Below, piece after piece: positions 26,255 to 36,817 of a stretch of 64,000 bases of DNA; the stretch's first letter is position 1, and each line of letters opens with the position of its first letter. The DNA comes from Idiomarina sp. (lineage in GTDB: Bacteria; Pseudomonadota; Gammaproteobacteria; Enterobacterales; Alteromonadaceae): positions 434,001 to 498,000 of the forward strand of contig JAFIFP010000009.1 in NCBI GenBank assembly GCA_020831965.1. The letters are read 5' to 3'. The translations under genes and the position numbers were made by a program. The notes beneath the pieces were generated by a model, which worked only from the letters and a program-made list of their open reading frames with translations, had not been told where the DNA came from and did not search any database.

Positions 26255-27582
26255 GCTACTACGATCCCCTTCGAGCGCAGACCATTCCGCGTTTCCATGA
26301 GCGGGACATCCGCAGTTATTGGGCTGCAATCACACCTCCCGCAACAAGCCTCAACGCGCCGCTACCGCAACGTGCTGACTATGTAGTGATAGGCGCTGGT
26401 TATACCGGGTTAAATGCCGCCACGGCGCTGGCAGAGCGAGGAAAGGACGTGGTTGTCCTCGACGCCGGCGCAATTGGTGCTGGATGCTCAAGCCGTAACG
26501 CCGGATTCGTACTGCCCGGCACCGGTCGTCTTGGCTTTCAGGATTACGAGCAGCGATTCGGTGAAGACGTTGCTGTCGCGGTCCAAAATGAATTTGCAGC
26601 GAGTATTCACCACCTACAAAACATTGCGAAAGGCGTGGAAGCTGAGCTTCAGTTTCATCCTGCTCAGTATTTACGCTTAGCCCATACTCGCCAACATGTT
26701 GCTGCATTAGCCGCACAGCAACCTCTTTATGAGCCAACACTTCTTAATCCCGAATGGCTTGATCGTGATGCATTAATCGCTCGTCATCCGGGCTTGGCCT
26801 ATGCCCACGGAGGGCTCTCTGTCACTCCCGCCTATTCGGTGAACCCTGCCGCACTAGTTCAGCACACGGCGAACTTGGCGGAGCAAGCCGGTGTTGTCAT
26901 TCACTCAGGCGTGGCCGTCATCGGGTGCACTCAAGTTGGCGCGCACTGGAATTTGTCCACCAGTGCGGGGGACGTTATCGCGGACCATGTGCTCTTCTGT
27001 ACCAACGGTTACTTACCGAAGCCACTGTTTCCAGAACTCAGCCAACGGCATCTGCCGGTTCTATCATCGGTGATGGTCACCGCTCCCTTGTCATCGACAC
27101 AACGCCAAGCACTAGGCTTGAGCGCGCAGCAATTGGTCATGGATACGCGGATATTGAAGTACTACTACCGATTACTACCCGATGGGCGTTTACTCTTTGG
27201 TGGGAGAGGTGCGATTCAAGGAAAAAATGCGCAGCACCCGCGCTATCAACGCGACTTGTATCATGCGCTGACAACCACGCTGCCGATGCTCGCTGGGATT
27301 CAAATAGAGTTCTACTGGCAGGGCTGGATCAGCGTGGCCCTCGACTCCATGCCACGAGTCTTTAGCCCAGCACCGAACACTTATGCCGCACTCGGTTATT
27401 GTGGTGCAGGCGTCGCCTTTTCAGCTTTGGCCGGTCGGCGACTCGCAAGCTTAGCGCTGAACGAACCGCTACCGCCCTTACCCTTCTATCAAAGCGAACT
27501 GCCACGCTTCCCTTTCGCGCAGTTCCGCCGGCTTGGTCAATGGGGTTTCTATCAATACGGTCGCTTGCGCGACCGCATGTGA
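26251..27582 (+). CDS. FAD-dependent amine/D-amino-acid oxidase family protein
   Basis: 443 residues from ATG at 26251, chosen because it overlaps the GNAT stop as ATGA; the longer frame from 26176 is less likely. DAO-type fold: RADYVVIGAGYTGLNAATALAERGKDVVVLDAG is the FAD-binding GxGxxG motif, followed by CSSRNAGFV and a C-terminal ALGYCGAGVAFSALAGRRLASL. It resembles gamma-glutamylputrescine oxidase (PuuB) and related cytoplasmic enzymes, which oxidise an acylated amine. Coupling with an acetyltransferase suggests acetylation then oxidation of a polyamine or amino acid. Substrate is inferred. Confidence 0.88.
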   Translation: MSYYDPLRAQTIPRFHERDIRSYWAAITPPATSLNAPLPQRADYVVIGAGYTGLNAATALAERGKDVVVLDAGAIGAGCSSRNAGFVLPGTGRLGFQDYEQRFGEDVAVAVQNEFAASIHHLQNIAKGVEAELQFHPAQYLRLAHTRQHVAALAAQQPLYEPTLLNPEWLDRDALIARHPGLAYAHGGLSVTPAYSVNPAALVQHTANLAEQAGVVIHSGVAVIGCTQVGAHWNLSTSAGDVIADHVLFCTNGYLPKPLFPELSQRHLPVLSSVMVTAPLSSTQRQALGLSAQQLVMDTRILKYYYRLLPDGRLLFGGRGAIQGKNAQHPRYQRDLYHALTTTLPMLAGIQIEFYWQGWISVALDSMPRVFSPAPNTYAALGYCGAGVAFSALAGRRLASLALNEPLPPLPFYQSELPRFPFAQFRRLGQWGFYQYGRLRDRM

Positions 27583-28722
27583 TCAGAGTCCAAACACCGC
27601 TTTTTCACTCCGTAACTTGTAACTCACGCCCAGCATTAATAGTCCCGCTAACACAAGCGTTGTGACCGCGCCCACTGCCACAGCTAGGACACTAATAGTC
27701 TCGCCTGACAGTGAGGACAGCAACACTTGGTGTTGCGAGGTAATGGGCAAATAAGCTAGCGCCGGATGAGAATAGCGCGTGAATTCAAGCACGAACACCA
27801 CTGTCATCGGGACAAACATGACGAAGGTAATGTAGGTTTGCGCCTCTTTGAAACTCTTTGCCATGAAAGATACGAGCAACTGCAAGAAGCTCGCTAACAA
27901 GGCGACTGGGATCAGTACAAGAGCCATAGCGGCTTGTGTCCACATGCTAAATGACGCATCAACACCTAACTTCTCAAGTGGCACAAAAGTGAACACGAAG
28001 GGAATCATGATGAGGGTCAGAACCGCTCCAAGTACGGCAAAGGTCGCCGCTGCAAAGCCTTTACCTGCAACCAATGCCACCCGTGAAATCGGTTGCGATA
28101 AGAGAAACTCGAGAGAATTCCGCTCACGCTCACCGGCACTGGTATCAATAGCGACGTTCATGCCAGCAAAAAACACTGACATCAGCACGAACACCATGAC
28201 AGTACCTAAGATAAGCACTGCACGAGACTCGCGGGTGGCGGTATCTTGGCGCTCTGCAATCACCGCTTGCATAACTTCTGGACTGATACCGCGCATCATC
28301 AAGCGTGCACTTGCCACCGCCTGATTGTATTCCGTGAGCGCCCGTTCAACCCGCTGACGCTGGCTACTTCCGCTTCGTTCAGAATAGTCCGCACGCACAA
28401 TCACACGAATGCTCTGCGCAGACTCTAGCCGCGACTGATAATCCTCAGGAATGGTCATCACGATAGAACGTGCTTCATCTTCATCGCTTTTTACAATGCC
28501 CCGTTGATTGAGGAAGCTCACCAGCTCTGGCGCATAATCAGCGCCATGAATGGTAACCGATACATCACGTTCAGATGTAGCTTCGGTTACTAACGCAAAG
28601 AAAGCCACGGCCATAATCATTGGCCCAAAAAACGCATAAGACATAGCAGCCATGAGTGAACGACGATCACGAATGGCATCTTTAAGCTCTTTTAACCACA
28701 CAATCATGAATGGGTATTTCAT
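27583..28722 (-). CDS. ABC-2 type transporter permease (NatB-like)
   Basis: 379 residues. One TM near the N-terminus (about 22-45), a long periplasmic-like region (50-165) and five more TMs to the end, including the ABC-2 motif SAGERERNSLEFLLSQPISRVALVAGKG before the second. NatB in Bacillus is the Na+ efflux permease; many homologues have other or unknown substrates. It overlaps the ATPase gene by 4 bp and its stop abuts the stop of the convergent oxidoreductase gene with no gap. Confidence 0.88.
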   Translation of the reverse strand: MKYPFMIVWLKELKDAIRDRRSLMAAMSYAFFGPMIMAVAFFALVTEATSERDVSVTIHGADYAPELVSFLNQRGIVKSDEDEARSIVMTIPEDYQSRLESAQSIRVIVRADYSERSGSSQRQRVERALTEYNQAVASARLMMRGISPEVMQAVIAERQDTATRESRAVLILGTVMVFVLMSVFFAGMNVAIDTSAGERERNSLEFLLSQPISRVALVAGKGFAAATFAVLGAVLTLIMIPFVFTFVPLEKLGVDASFSMWTQAAMALVLIPVALLASFLQLLVSFMAKSFKEAQTYITFVMFVPMTVVFVLEFTRYSHPALAYLPITSQHQVLLSSLSGETISVLAVAVGAVTTLVLAGLLMLGVSYKLRSEKAVFGL

Positions 28723-29453
28723 GCCATGATCCCCTCGTCGGTTCCAATCAATTGCACAAAGGCATCCTCAAAGCTGGCTTGTTGTGTGAGTTCACACAAT
28801 GCCTGTGGTGTATCGTCAGCAACCACTTGGCCTTTCACCATAATCACCACACGGTCACAGAGTGCTGCCACTTCTTGCATGACATGGCTAGAAAATAAAA
28901 TGCATCGTCCTTGCTCGCGCAATCCGAACATAAGTTCACGCAGAATCCGTGTACTCATCACGTCGAGCCCGCGACTCGGTTCGTCAAGAATCAAGTTCTT
29001 CGGTTGATGCACAATGGCCTGCGCCAAAGCAACTTTCATCCGTTGCCCCTGAGAAAAGCCTTGAGTGCGACGATCGGCAATGTCTGCCATTCCCAAGTCT
29101 TGAATGGTTTTCTCAACCGCTTCGTCACGGGTTGCGCCCTTGAAACCGTGCAGCTCTGCAATATAGGCGATATGCTCACGCGGAGTTAAGCGTTCATACA
29201 AGCCAAACTTATCGGGAAAAATGCCAATATGACGACGCACATTCAAAGGATCGTCCGTCGCTGAGGTGCCATCAATGGTGGCTTCACCACTATCTGGCTT
29301 AATGAGGCCATAGAGGCTTCGCAAGCAGGTGGTTTTGCCTGCACCGTTTGGCCCCAAAAGGCCAGTAATTTGGCCATTTTCCGCATGAAATGAAAGCCCA
29401 TTGAGCGCTTGCACGTCGTTGTAGGACTTCTTTAAGTCATTCACAATAATCAT
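28719..29453 (-). CDS. ABC transporter ATP-binding protein (NatA-like)
   Basis: 244 residues; Walker A GLLGPNGAGKTTCLRSL, Q-loop, signature GFSQGQRMKVALAQAIV (variant of LSGGQ) and Walker B LILDEPSRGLDVMSTRILREL, H-loop SSHVMQEVAALCDR. It would energise the downstream ABC-2 permease. The operon is hydrolase-ATPase-permease; the hydrolase precedes it by 9 bp. Confidence 0.95.
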   Translation of the reverse strand: MIIVNDLKKSYNDVQALNGLSFHAENGQITGLLGPNGAGKTTCLRSLYGLIKPDSGEATIDGTSATDDPLNVRRHIGIFPDKFGLYERLTPREHIAYIAELHGFKGATRDEAVEKTIQDLGMADIADRRTQGFSQGQRMKVALAQAIVHQPKNLILDEPSRGLDVMSTRILRELMFGLREQGRCILFSSHVMQEVAALCDRVVIMVKGQVVADDTPQALCELTQQASFEDAFVQLIGTDEGIMA

Positions 29454-29462
29454 GATCAGCTC

Positions 29463-30914
29463 CTACATGCCGCGAGCGTTGACGTTCAATAAAAACGGCA
29501 ACACTTTAGTTTGTTCCAAACAACTTCCGTCCACTTCGGCCGAAGGCTGATCAATAAAGCGCGACGCAATGCGGTTCGCGCAAGTATGGCCAATAATTGT
29601 ATGACCGCCGTGCTCGGCGACCAAATGGGTCGACTGTGACAGTGTTTCAGCCGCAAGGTCAGCCCATGCCGCCGGAGTGACCGGGTCTTGGCCACCCGAT
29701 AGTAGTAAGGTTGGGATATCGCTACGTACCGGCTCTCGCCAGCTTGCTTGGCCCTGCTCAACAGGCCAACCCGCACAGAAGTTTTGGAAATTCTGCAGCA
29801 TGTTGATACCCATATACTGCAACTGGGATTCCGCAGCTTCATTCTCTGCCGTCACGTAAGGCAAGTCCTCTTGGCACAGCACCGACAGCATCAAACCCAT
29901 ATAAAGTGGCGAGCGCCCCTCAAAGGTACCGTTCAAACCAATCAGCGGTGCATAGTTGCCTTGTGCAGCTTCATGAATCACATAGGGCATCATCTGGCGC
30001 GTGCGCGGAGTATAGAGCGGTGCAAACAGCATTTGCTGCAGACGCGTGTCTGTCAGTAAAAAGTCCGTTTGGCGATGGCTCCGTGGGTCTGGTTGACGCA
30101 GCAACTGCGGTTCTGCACGAAGTTGCTCGCGAAGGCTCAGATAATCATTCGCCAAATCAGGGAAGGCTGCCGCACAGGCTTCTTGCGCCTGACAGTCACT
30201 CAACATACGGCTGAAAGCAACCTCAGAAGTTTGACCAAATAGCCCAACAGTCACTTGCGGTGGCGCTAAACCATCGAGCACTGCAGCACGAATACGCTCG
30301 GGAAATTCCCGCATATATGCGAGCCCTGAACGCGTACCGTAAGAACCACCGTAGAGGTTTACTTGGTTGTAGCCTAGCGCTGCTCGCACCGCATCAAAAT
30401 CCCGGACGGCATTCAAGGTATGGTAGTGCTGAAATTCAGCGTCATACTGCGCTGCGCATTTGCGTGTTTCCGCCGTCAGGTCGATGTCACGGTCGTGCAC
30501 AATCAGTGCTTCAAACACCTCTTCCAGATCGTCACTCTCACATTGCAGTGGATTTGACTTGCCAGTACCCCGTTGGTCGATAAACAGTAGGTCACGCTGC
30601 TGCCGAGCGTCTCGCAATATCTGCGCGACACCAGCAACGAGCTCAGTCGCCGCTTGCCCAGGGCCACCCGCAAGAAACAATAGCGGATCAGGCTGGCTTG
30701 TACTGGCGACAGCCCGCAAACGCACAACATGGATGTCGATGGTACGGCCATTCGGTTGGTCATAGTTTTCGGGGACGGTAAGAAAACCACATTCTACCTG
30801 CTCAGCAAAACCACGCACATGGCAGGGCTCGAGTTCTAATGAGGCCGCAGCTTGCGCATTCGACGCGAAAAAAGCGCCCACAACACAAGCCGCAGCAAGA
30901 AAATAAGTCTGCAT
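29463..30914 (-). CDS. Exported alpha/beta-hydrolase peptidase (TAP/proline iminopeptidase-like)
   Basis: 483 residues. Sec signal peptide at 1-22 (MQTYFLAAACVVGAFFASNAQA). The alpha/beta fold has PLLFLAGGPGQAATEL and FIDQRGTGKS, nucleophile GGSYGTR, acid in GGQDPVTP and histidine in AEHGGHTIIGH; the TAP-like C-terminal domain is present. It is a periplasmic aminopeptidase or esterase acting on peptides in this family. It is upstream of and probably co-transcribed with the NatAB-type transporter. Substrate not evident. Confidence 0.9.
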   Translation of the reverse strand: MQTYFLAAACVVGAFFASNAQAAASLELEPCHVRGFAEQVECGFLTVPENYDQPNGRTIDIHVVRLRAVASTSQPDPLLFLAGGPGQAATELVAGVAQILRDARQQRDLLFIDQRGTGKSNPLQCESDDLEEVFEALIVHDRDIDLTAETRKCAAQYDAEFQHYHTLNAVRDFDAVRAALGYNQVNLYGGSYGTRSGLAYMREFPERIRAAVLDGLAPPQVTVGLFGQTSEVAFSRMLSDCQAQEACAAAFPDLANDYLSLREQLRAEPQLLRQPDPRSHRQTDFLLTDTRLQQMLFAPLYTPRTRQMMPYVIHEAAQGNYAPLIGLNGTFEGRSPLYMGLMLSVLCQEDLPYVTAENEAAESQLQYMGINMLQNFQNFCAGWPVEQGQASWREPVRSDIPTLLLSGGQDPVTPAAWADLAAETLSQSTHLVAEHGGHTIIGHTCANRIASRFIDQPSAEVDGSCLEQTKVLPFLLNVNARGM

Positions 30915-31053
30915 AAATGAGATTCCAAGGAAAACGTCTGCAATTTGTATCCATTTGGTTTACAAATAGCAAGGGCAGCACATGTTCTGTAACAATTTCG
31001 TTAATTAGCTAAACGCTTGTATGAAGGCGTTCAAAGAGAAACGGCGGGCACAA

Positions 31054-31077
31054 AAAAGCCGCTCGAAAGCGGCTTTT
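31054..31077 (-). terminator. Terminator of DUF3718-like gene
   Basis: AAAAGCCGCT (31054-31063), loop CGAA, AGCGGCTTTT (31068-31077), perfect 10-bp stem with A6 on the plus side, i.e. a U-tract on the minus transcript (which reads a UUCG loop). It lies 21 bp after the DUF3718-like stop and is a classic intrinsic terminator. Confidence 0.9.
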
Positions 31078-31097
31078 GATATTCTTTGATACTGAAC

Positions 31098-31487
31098 TTA
31101 GCTGCCGATACGCTCGCGAATTGCTTGTGCAATTGCTGAGTCACCGTGACCGTTCGCTTCTGCCCACTCAAGGTCACCCGCGCGGGTGATAATTGAGCCA
31201 GGCAACTGGCTGACGATGAACTCGCCGATATCATCTGAGCCACTATCCATTGCAAACTGTAGCATTGTCATGCCGTTGCAGAGAATGCCTTCGTACAATT
31301 GACGCAATTGACGGCGGTCTTGGCGGAGCTGTTGACGCATCCGTAACCGATCATCACCAGCAACGTAAGTGCACAAGTTTTGTGCGAGCTCCATGCCCTG
31401 TGCCGAACCACTCACTGAAAGGTTCGCCACGCCGGCGCCTACAGTGATCATTCCGGCACTCAACGCGGAAATTACCAACTTCTTCAT
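31098..31487 (-). CDS. DUF3718-like small exported protein
   Basis: 129 residues. Signal peptide (MKKLVISALSAGMITVGAGVANLSVSGSAQG). The mature part has LCTYVAGDDRLRMRQQLRQDRRQLRQLYEGILCNGMTMLQFAMDSGSDDIGEFIVSQLP, with two conserved-looking cysteines likely to form a disulfide. I recall this as DUF3718, an Alteromonadales family; label from memory. Function unknown. It is a monocistronic unit with its own terminator. Confidence 0.75.
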   Translation of the reverse strand: MKKLVISALSAGMITVGAGVANLSVSGSAQGMELAQNLCTYVAGDDRLRMRQQLRQDRRQLRQLYEGILCNGMTMLQFAMDSGSDDIGEFIVSQLPGSIITRAGDLEWAEANGHGDSAIAQAIRERIGS

Positions 31488-31596
31488 ACCTGCCCCCTTT
31501 CGGTACGTATGTGTTCAAAATAACACCACTATTTTACCGTTTCGAATCCACCAAAACAATTAAGACAAATGTCAGTAATTCGATGTTTTGTATATT

Positions 31597-32088
31597 TTAT
31601 GTTGATTTTTCATAAAGATAGGCTGCGTATGCTGGGCTTTGTGTACTCTTTTCAGGTACTTCGCGCAATAACTTACGCTGCCAAACAACTCCACTCCAAT
31701 CTGGGAAAGTTGTATCACCGTCAACGCTTAACTCGATATGCGTCAGATACATACGAGTCGCTAACGGCAAAAACTCCCGATAGATCTGCCCACCGCCAAT
31801 CACCATGACTTCCTCCGCATCTTGGCACAATGCCAAAGCTGCGGCAGGACTCTCTGCATGCTCAACGCCCTCGGGCAAGTTAGCTGCGGAGCGACTCACA
31901 ACAATGTTGCGGCGCCCCGGTAATGGTCGACCAATGGATTCAAAGGTTGTTCGGCCCATAATCATGGGCTTTCCCATGGTGATTTCTTTGAAATACTGCA
32001 ACTCATCTGGCAAATGCCAAGGCATTCCACCCTCGCGACCAATCACGCGATCATTTGCCATCGCGGCAACCAGAGAAATATGCTGCAT
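31597..32088 (-). CDS. folA: Dihydrofolate reductase
   Basis: 163 residues; reduces dihydrofolate to tetrahydrofolate. Motifs AMANDRVIGREGGMPWHLP, MGRTTFESIGRPLPGR, VMVIGGGQIYREFLP. The catalytic acid aligning with E. coli D27 is E29 (MPWHLPDELQYFK): Glu is usual in vertebrate and not in enterobacterial enzymes. It sits 8 bp downstream of obgE in the same direction and is probably co-transcribed. Product would complement thyA, which consumes the folate pool. Confidence 0.96.
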   Translation of the reverse strand: MQHISLVAAMANDRVIGREGGMPWHLPDELQYFKEITMGKPMIMGRTTFESIGRPLPGRRNIVVSRSAANLPEGVEHAESPAAALALCQDAEEVMVIGGGQIYREFLPLATRMYLTHIELSVDGDTTFPDWSGVVWQRKLLREVPEKSTQSPAYAAYLYEKST

Positions 32089-32096
32089 AAGGAATC

Positions 32097-33332
<1,236 letters not shown>

Positions 33333-33373
33333 TCATGTGCTGCAACCTGCAAACAAGGCTAACAGAATACTAC

Positions 33374-33403
33374 AAAAAAACCCCGCGCGAAGGCGGGGTT
33401 TTT
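33374..33403 (-). terminator. Terminator of rplU-rpmA
   Basis: CCCCGC/GCGGGG stem (33381-33398) bounded by A7 and T5 runs, reading as a GC-rich hairpin with U-tract on the minus transcript. It lies 17 bp after the rpmA stop. Its position before obgE suggests partial read-through or a separate obgE promoter. Confidence 0.88.
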
Positions 33404-33419
33404 CAAAAGCGTGAAGCTC

Positions 33420-33677
33420 TTATTCAGCGACGATGCTGATGAACTTACGATTTTGTGGTCCACGCTGGCTGAAGGTCACTTTACCATCAACTTTTGCGAA
33501 CAAGGTGTGGTCACGACCAACACCAACGTTATCCCCGGCGTGGAAACGAGTACCACGCTGACGAACTAAGATATTACCAGCAAGGACTGACTCGCCGCCG
33601 TAGCGCTTTACACCAAGGCGTTTGGATTCTGAGTCACGACCGTTACGGGTAGAACCACCAGCTTTTTTATGTGCCAT
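33420..33677 (-). CDS. rpmA: 50S ribosomal protein L27
   Basis: 85 residues; N-terminal [22 protein letters not shown] and the [20 protein letters not shown] core are typical. L27 reaches the peptidyl transferase centre. It is cotranscribed with rplU upstream, 18 bp apart, in the universal order. Confidence 0.98.
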   Translation of the reverse strand: MAHKKAGGSTRNGRDSESKRLGVKRYGGESVLAGNILVRQRGTRFHAGDNVGVGRDHTLFAKVDGKVTFSQRGPQNRKFISIVAE

Positions 33678-33695
33678 TTGTCGTTACTCCTCTAA

Positions 33696-34007
33696 TTACG
33701 CGCCGATACCAGTGATTTTCACTTCAGTGAACCACTGACGGTGACCCATTTGCTTACGTGAGTGCTTCCGACGACGGAATTTCACGACCTTGATTTTATC
33801 ACCACGGCCATGACCCACGATCTCAGCGGTAATTTTACCGCCAGAAACGAAAGGGGTACCAATAGTTACTTTATCACCATCAGAGAGCATGAGCACGTGC
33901 TCAAACTCAACGGTATCACCGGTAGCTGCTTCTAGCTTTTCCAGGCGAACGGTCTGGCCCTCGGTGACACGGTGTTGCTTACCGCCACTTTGAAATACCG
34001 CGTACAT
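33696..34007 (-). CDS. rplU: 50S ribosomal protein L21
   Basis: 103 residues from ATG at 34007 ([22 protein letters not shown]); the open frame upstream to 34043 is not needed. Core [28 protein letters not shown]. First gene of the rplU-rpmA operon, divergent from ispB as in other gammaproteobacteria. Confidence 0.98.
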   Translation of the reverse strand: MYAVFQSGGKQHRVTEGQTVRLEKLEAATGDTVEFEHVLMLSDGDKVTIGTPFVSGGKITAEIVGHGRGDKIKVVKFRRRKHSRKQMGHRQWFTEVKITGIGA

Positions 34008-34133
34008 AGTTATTCTCCAAATTGCCCAAGCAGGGCGCTTCAAACATAATTCAGGCCGCGCATTTTACGCAAAAGCCACCTTTAAGGCAAGGAGGATGTA
34101 CGAAAAAAACACGAATTCATGACTTAAGGAGAC

Positions 34134-34139
34134 ATTATA
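34134..34139 (-). promoter_or_regulatory. -10 element of probable rplU-rpmA promoter
   Basis: A perfect TATAAT on the minus strand at 34139-34134, about 130 bp before the rplU start. No good -35 was found at 17 bp (CAGCCC), but the gene is highly expressed and this is the only clean -10 in the intergenic region. Confidence 0.4.
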
Positions 34140-34182
34140 CGCTAAGTCGGGCTGAAGGGCTGGAACAAATTCATGATTCGGG

Positions 34183-34188
34183 TAAAAT
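34183..34188 (+). promoter_or_regulatory. -10 element of probable ispB promoter
   Basis: TAAAAT at 34183-34188 on the plus strand, about 40 bp before the ispB ATG (34230), 5 of 6 to consensus. The -35 (CTGGAA, 34160-34165) is poor. Confidence 0.35.
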
Positions 34189-34229
34189 CACCGCTCAATG
34201 TAAGGAACCTGAAAAGGCAAGCATTCGTT

Positions 34230-35201
34230 ATGGACTTACCGGCGATCCGGTCACTCACTGCTGACGACATGGCCGCAGTTGATTCGCTTATCAGTGAGCA
34301 GTTGCGCTCTGATGTGGTGCTCATTAATCAACTCGGGTTCTACATCATTAATAGTGGTGGCAAGCGCTTGCGTCCGCTACTCGCCGTGCTGGCTGCCCGT
34401 GCGCTTGGCTATGAAGGCACCAAACACCATACCCTCGCAGCGATTGTCGAGTTTATTCACACAGCAACCTTGTTGCATGACGATGTTGTGGATGACTCCC
34501 ATCTACGGCGCGGCCGGGAAACAGCCAATGCACGCTTTGGCAACGAAGCCAGCGTGCTAGTCGGCGACTTTCTCTACACCCGAGCGTTTCAGCTGATGGT
34601 CACTATGGAGTCCATGCGGGTCATGGAAATCATGGCTGACTCCACCAATGTCATCGCCGAGGGTGAAGTGATGCAGTTGATGAACTGCAATGATCCCAAC
34701 ACAACCGAAGCGAGCTACTTCGACGTTATTTACAGCAAAACAGCGCGCTTATTCGAGGCCGCAACCCAGCTCGGCGCAGTGATGACCAAGCAGTCTCCAG
34801 CCATTGAACAAGCGGCTGCCGATTATGGTCGGTATTTGGGTACCGCGTTCCAGTTGGTAGATGACTTACTCGATTACACCGCCGATAGCGAAACCATGGG
34901 CAAAGATGCGGGCGATGATTTGGCTGAAGGAAAGCCCACCTTGCCGCTGCTGTACGCTATGTGGCAAAGCGAAGGTGAGGATGCTGAGTTGATTCGCTCG
35001 GCGATAGAGCAAGGTGGTGAGCGCGACAAGCTCGAAGCCATTCTCAGAATTATGGAGCGCACTCAGGCGCTGGACTACACTCGCAACAAAGCTCTAGAAC
35101 AGCGGGATTTAGCGATTGCTGCGTTAGCCCCGTTTCCTGAGTCTGACTTTAAAGAAGCCTTGAAAACTCTCGCTCATCTTGCTGTCGAACGCGTTGCTTA
35201 A
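34230..35201 (+). CDS. ispB: Octaprenyl diphosphate synthase
   Basis: 323 residues from ATG at 34230 (the frame opens upstream at 34173 but no RBS supports it). Trans-prenyltransferase with FARM DDVVDD (HDDVVDDSHLRRGRETANARFG) and SARM FQLVDDLLDYTADSETMGKDAGDDLAEGKPTLPLLYA. It makes the C40 chain of ubiquinone and menaquinone. Length is normal. Confidence 0.95.
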   Translation: MDLPAIRSLTADDMAAVDSLISEQLRSDVVLINQLGFYIINSGGKRLRPLLAVLAARALGYEGTKHHTLAAIVEFIHTATLLHDDVVDDSHLRRGRETANARFGNEASVLVGDFLYTRAFQLMVTMESMRVMEIMADSTNVIAEGEVMQLMNCNDPNTTEASYFDVIYSKTARLFEAATQLGAVMTKQSPAIEQAAADYGRYLGTAFQLVDDLLDYTADSETMGKDAGDDLAEGKPTLPLLYAMWQSEGEDAELIRSAIEQGGERDKLEAILRIMERTQALDYTRNKALEQRDLAIAALAPFPESDFKEALKTLAHLAVERVA

Positions 35202-35220
35202 TCTCTTTGTCGTGCCACCG

Positions 35221-35646
35221 CTAACCTTCATTTGAGGGTTTGCGGCGAGCCGACTTCACATCGGCTCGCTTCTTCTTACTAGCAACGCGACGTAATTGAC
35301 TGGCGCGCGTCGGGCGTGTTGCGATACGGCGCTTGCGAACAATATTCACGCTGCTCACCAAGGCAATAAAATCCGCCAAAGCTTTCTCGCGATTGGCTAA
35401 CTGGCTGCGACTGTCTTGGCATTTAATAATAATTTTGCCGCTTTGCGTAATCCGGTGATCTGCCTTCTGCAGCAACCGTTCTTTATAGAAATCTGGCAGC
35501 GACGACGCGCCAATGTCGAAAATCAGCTGTGCCGCTGTGGCGACTTTATTCACATTCTGCCCACCCGCTCCACTCGAACGGATGAACTGCCACTCCACTT
35601 CACTTTCAGGAATGCTTACGCGTGCTGAGATTTGGATGTCCGCCAT
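35221..35646 (-). CDS. arfB: Alternative ribosome-rescue factor B (peptidyl-tRNA hydrolase YaeJ)
   Basis: 141 residues. GGQ motif at G28-Q30 (RSSGAGGQNVNKVAT) and basic C-terminal tail (VRKRRIATRPTRASQLRRVASKKKRADVKSARRKPSNEG) that inserts into the mRNA channel. It hydrolyses peptidyl-tRNA on stalled, stop-codon-less ribosomes. Strong GGAGG 5 bp before ATG. Located beyond the mdh terminator. Confidence 0.95.
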   Translation of the reverse strand: MADIQISARVSIPESEVEWQFIRSSGAGGQNVNKVATAAQLIFDIGASSLPDFYKERLLQKADHRITQSGKIIIKCQDSRSQLANREKALADFIALVSSVNIVRKRRIATRPTRASQLRRVASKKKRADVKSARRKPSNEG

Positions 35647-35689
35647 ACATTCCTCCGATTCATAAAGTGAAGACTCAAAGCCCTAACAA

Positions 35690-35715
35690 AAAACGCCAAG
35701 CAAGCTTGGCGTTTT
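35690..35715 (-). terminator. Terminator of mdh
   Basis: AAAACGCCAAG (35690-35700), loop CAAG, CTTGGCGTTTT (35705-35715): an 11-bp perfect stem with an A run on the plus side that is a U-tract on the minus transcript. It is 22 bp after the mdh stop. Confidence 0.9.
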
Positions 35716-35736
35716 CATTGGGTAGTTCGAGTCGGC

Positions 35737-36672
35737 TTAGCCGTGTACGAAGTCTACACCCATTTGAATGTCTTTCTTCAAGCCATCCAACATATCCGCT
35801 TTTGACTTTGCTTCGTACGCGCTGAGTTCACCGTAAGACAGAATTTCTTTCACGCCGTCTTTACCGATACGAACCGCTTGTGCAAAGTAGTCTGCATCGC
35901 CACCGTCATTCTCAACGTAGGCGTATTCAACAACGTCTTCGCCCTGCACCGCTTTCGCCAGTGAGAAACAGAAACGTGCAGCTGCTTGCCCCATAGACAG
36001 GGTTGCAGAACCGCCGCCAGCCTTAGCTTCTACCACCTCAGTACCTGCATTCTGGATGCGGTGCGTCAGTGACTCGATTTCGTCTTGGCTAAACTGTACG
36101 CCTTCAACCTGAGACAACAAAGGCAGAATAGTAGTGCCGCTATGGCCGCCGATCACTGGAACATGCAGGTCCGCTGGGTTTAAACCTTTCAGCTCAGCCA
36201 CAAAAGTTTCTGCGCGAATAACGTCGAGGGTGGTTACACCGAACAAACGATTCTTGTCGTACACACCTTTTTTCTTCAGCACTTCAGCGGCAATTGCCAC
36301 AGTGGTGTTGACTGGGTTCGTGATGATACCCACCAGCGCTTTCGGACAGTTATCCGCAATGGCTTCAACCAAGTTGCGGATGATGCCAGCATTCATGTTG
36401 AACAAGTCAGAGCGGTCCATACCAGGTTTGCGTGGAACACCTGCTGGGATTAACACAATATCTGCACCGATTAGTGCGTCATTCAAGCCGTCCTGGCCAT
36501 AGCCTTTCACAGTTACAGCGGTCGGGATGTGGCTTAGGTCAACGGCAACACCCGGAGTAACCGGCGCGATATCAAATAACGCGAGGTCCGATCCAGCCGG
36601 AAGTTGAGTTTTCAAAAGAAGGGATAACGCCTGACCAATACCACCAGCGGCGCCTAAAACTGCTACTTTCAT
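35737..36672 (-). CDS. mdh: Malate dehydrogenase
   Basis: 311 residues from ATG at 36672 with GGAG 7 bp upstream (four more residues are open). NAD-binding [19 protein letters not shown], catalytic loop [37 protein letters not shown] (catalytic His in the GGHSG). TCA-cycle enzyme. Divergent from argR, the usual gammaproteobacterial arrangement. Confidence 0.97.
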   Translation of the reverse strand: MKVAVLGAAGGIGQALSLLLKTQLPAGSDLALFDIAPVTPGVAVDLSHIPTAVTVKGYGQDGLNDALIGADIVLIPAGVPRKPGMDRSDLFNMNAGIIRNLVEAIADNCPKALVGIITNPVNTTVAIAAEVLKKKGVYDKNRLFGVTTLDVIRAETFVAELKGLNPADLHVPVIGGHSGTTILPLLSQVEGVQFSQDEIESLTHRIQNAGTEVVEAKAGGGSATLSMGQAAARFCFSLAKAVQGEDVVEYAYVENDGGDADYFAQAVRIGKDGVKEILSYGELSAYEAKSKADMLDGLKKDIQMGVDFVHG

Positions 36673-36817
36673 ATCGCACTCCATTCAGTCAGTTGCGGGG
36701 GCTAAACATTAATGGATCGGGGCCAAAAATACAACTTCATCACCCTTGGGAGGCTAGGTGAACGCCATGTATTCCGCTACAATAACCCGACAATCATAAT
36801 GAAGATTCGTAAACCTT

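Noticed and set aside
36685-36817. ARG box in the mdh-argR intergenic region
   Set aside because: Only a partial match (ATGAAGATTCGTA) to the 18-bp operator; too weak to call.
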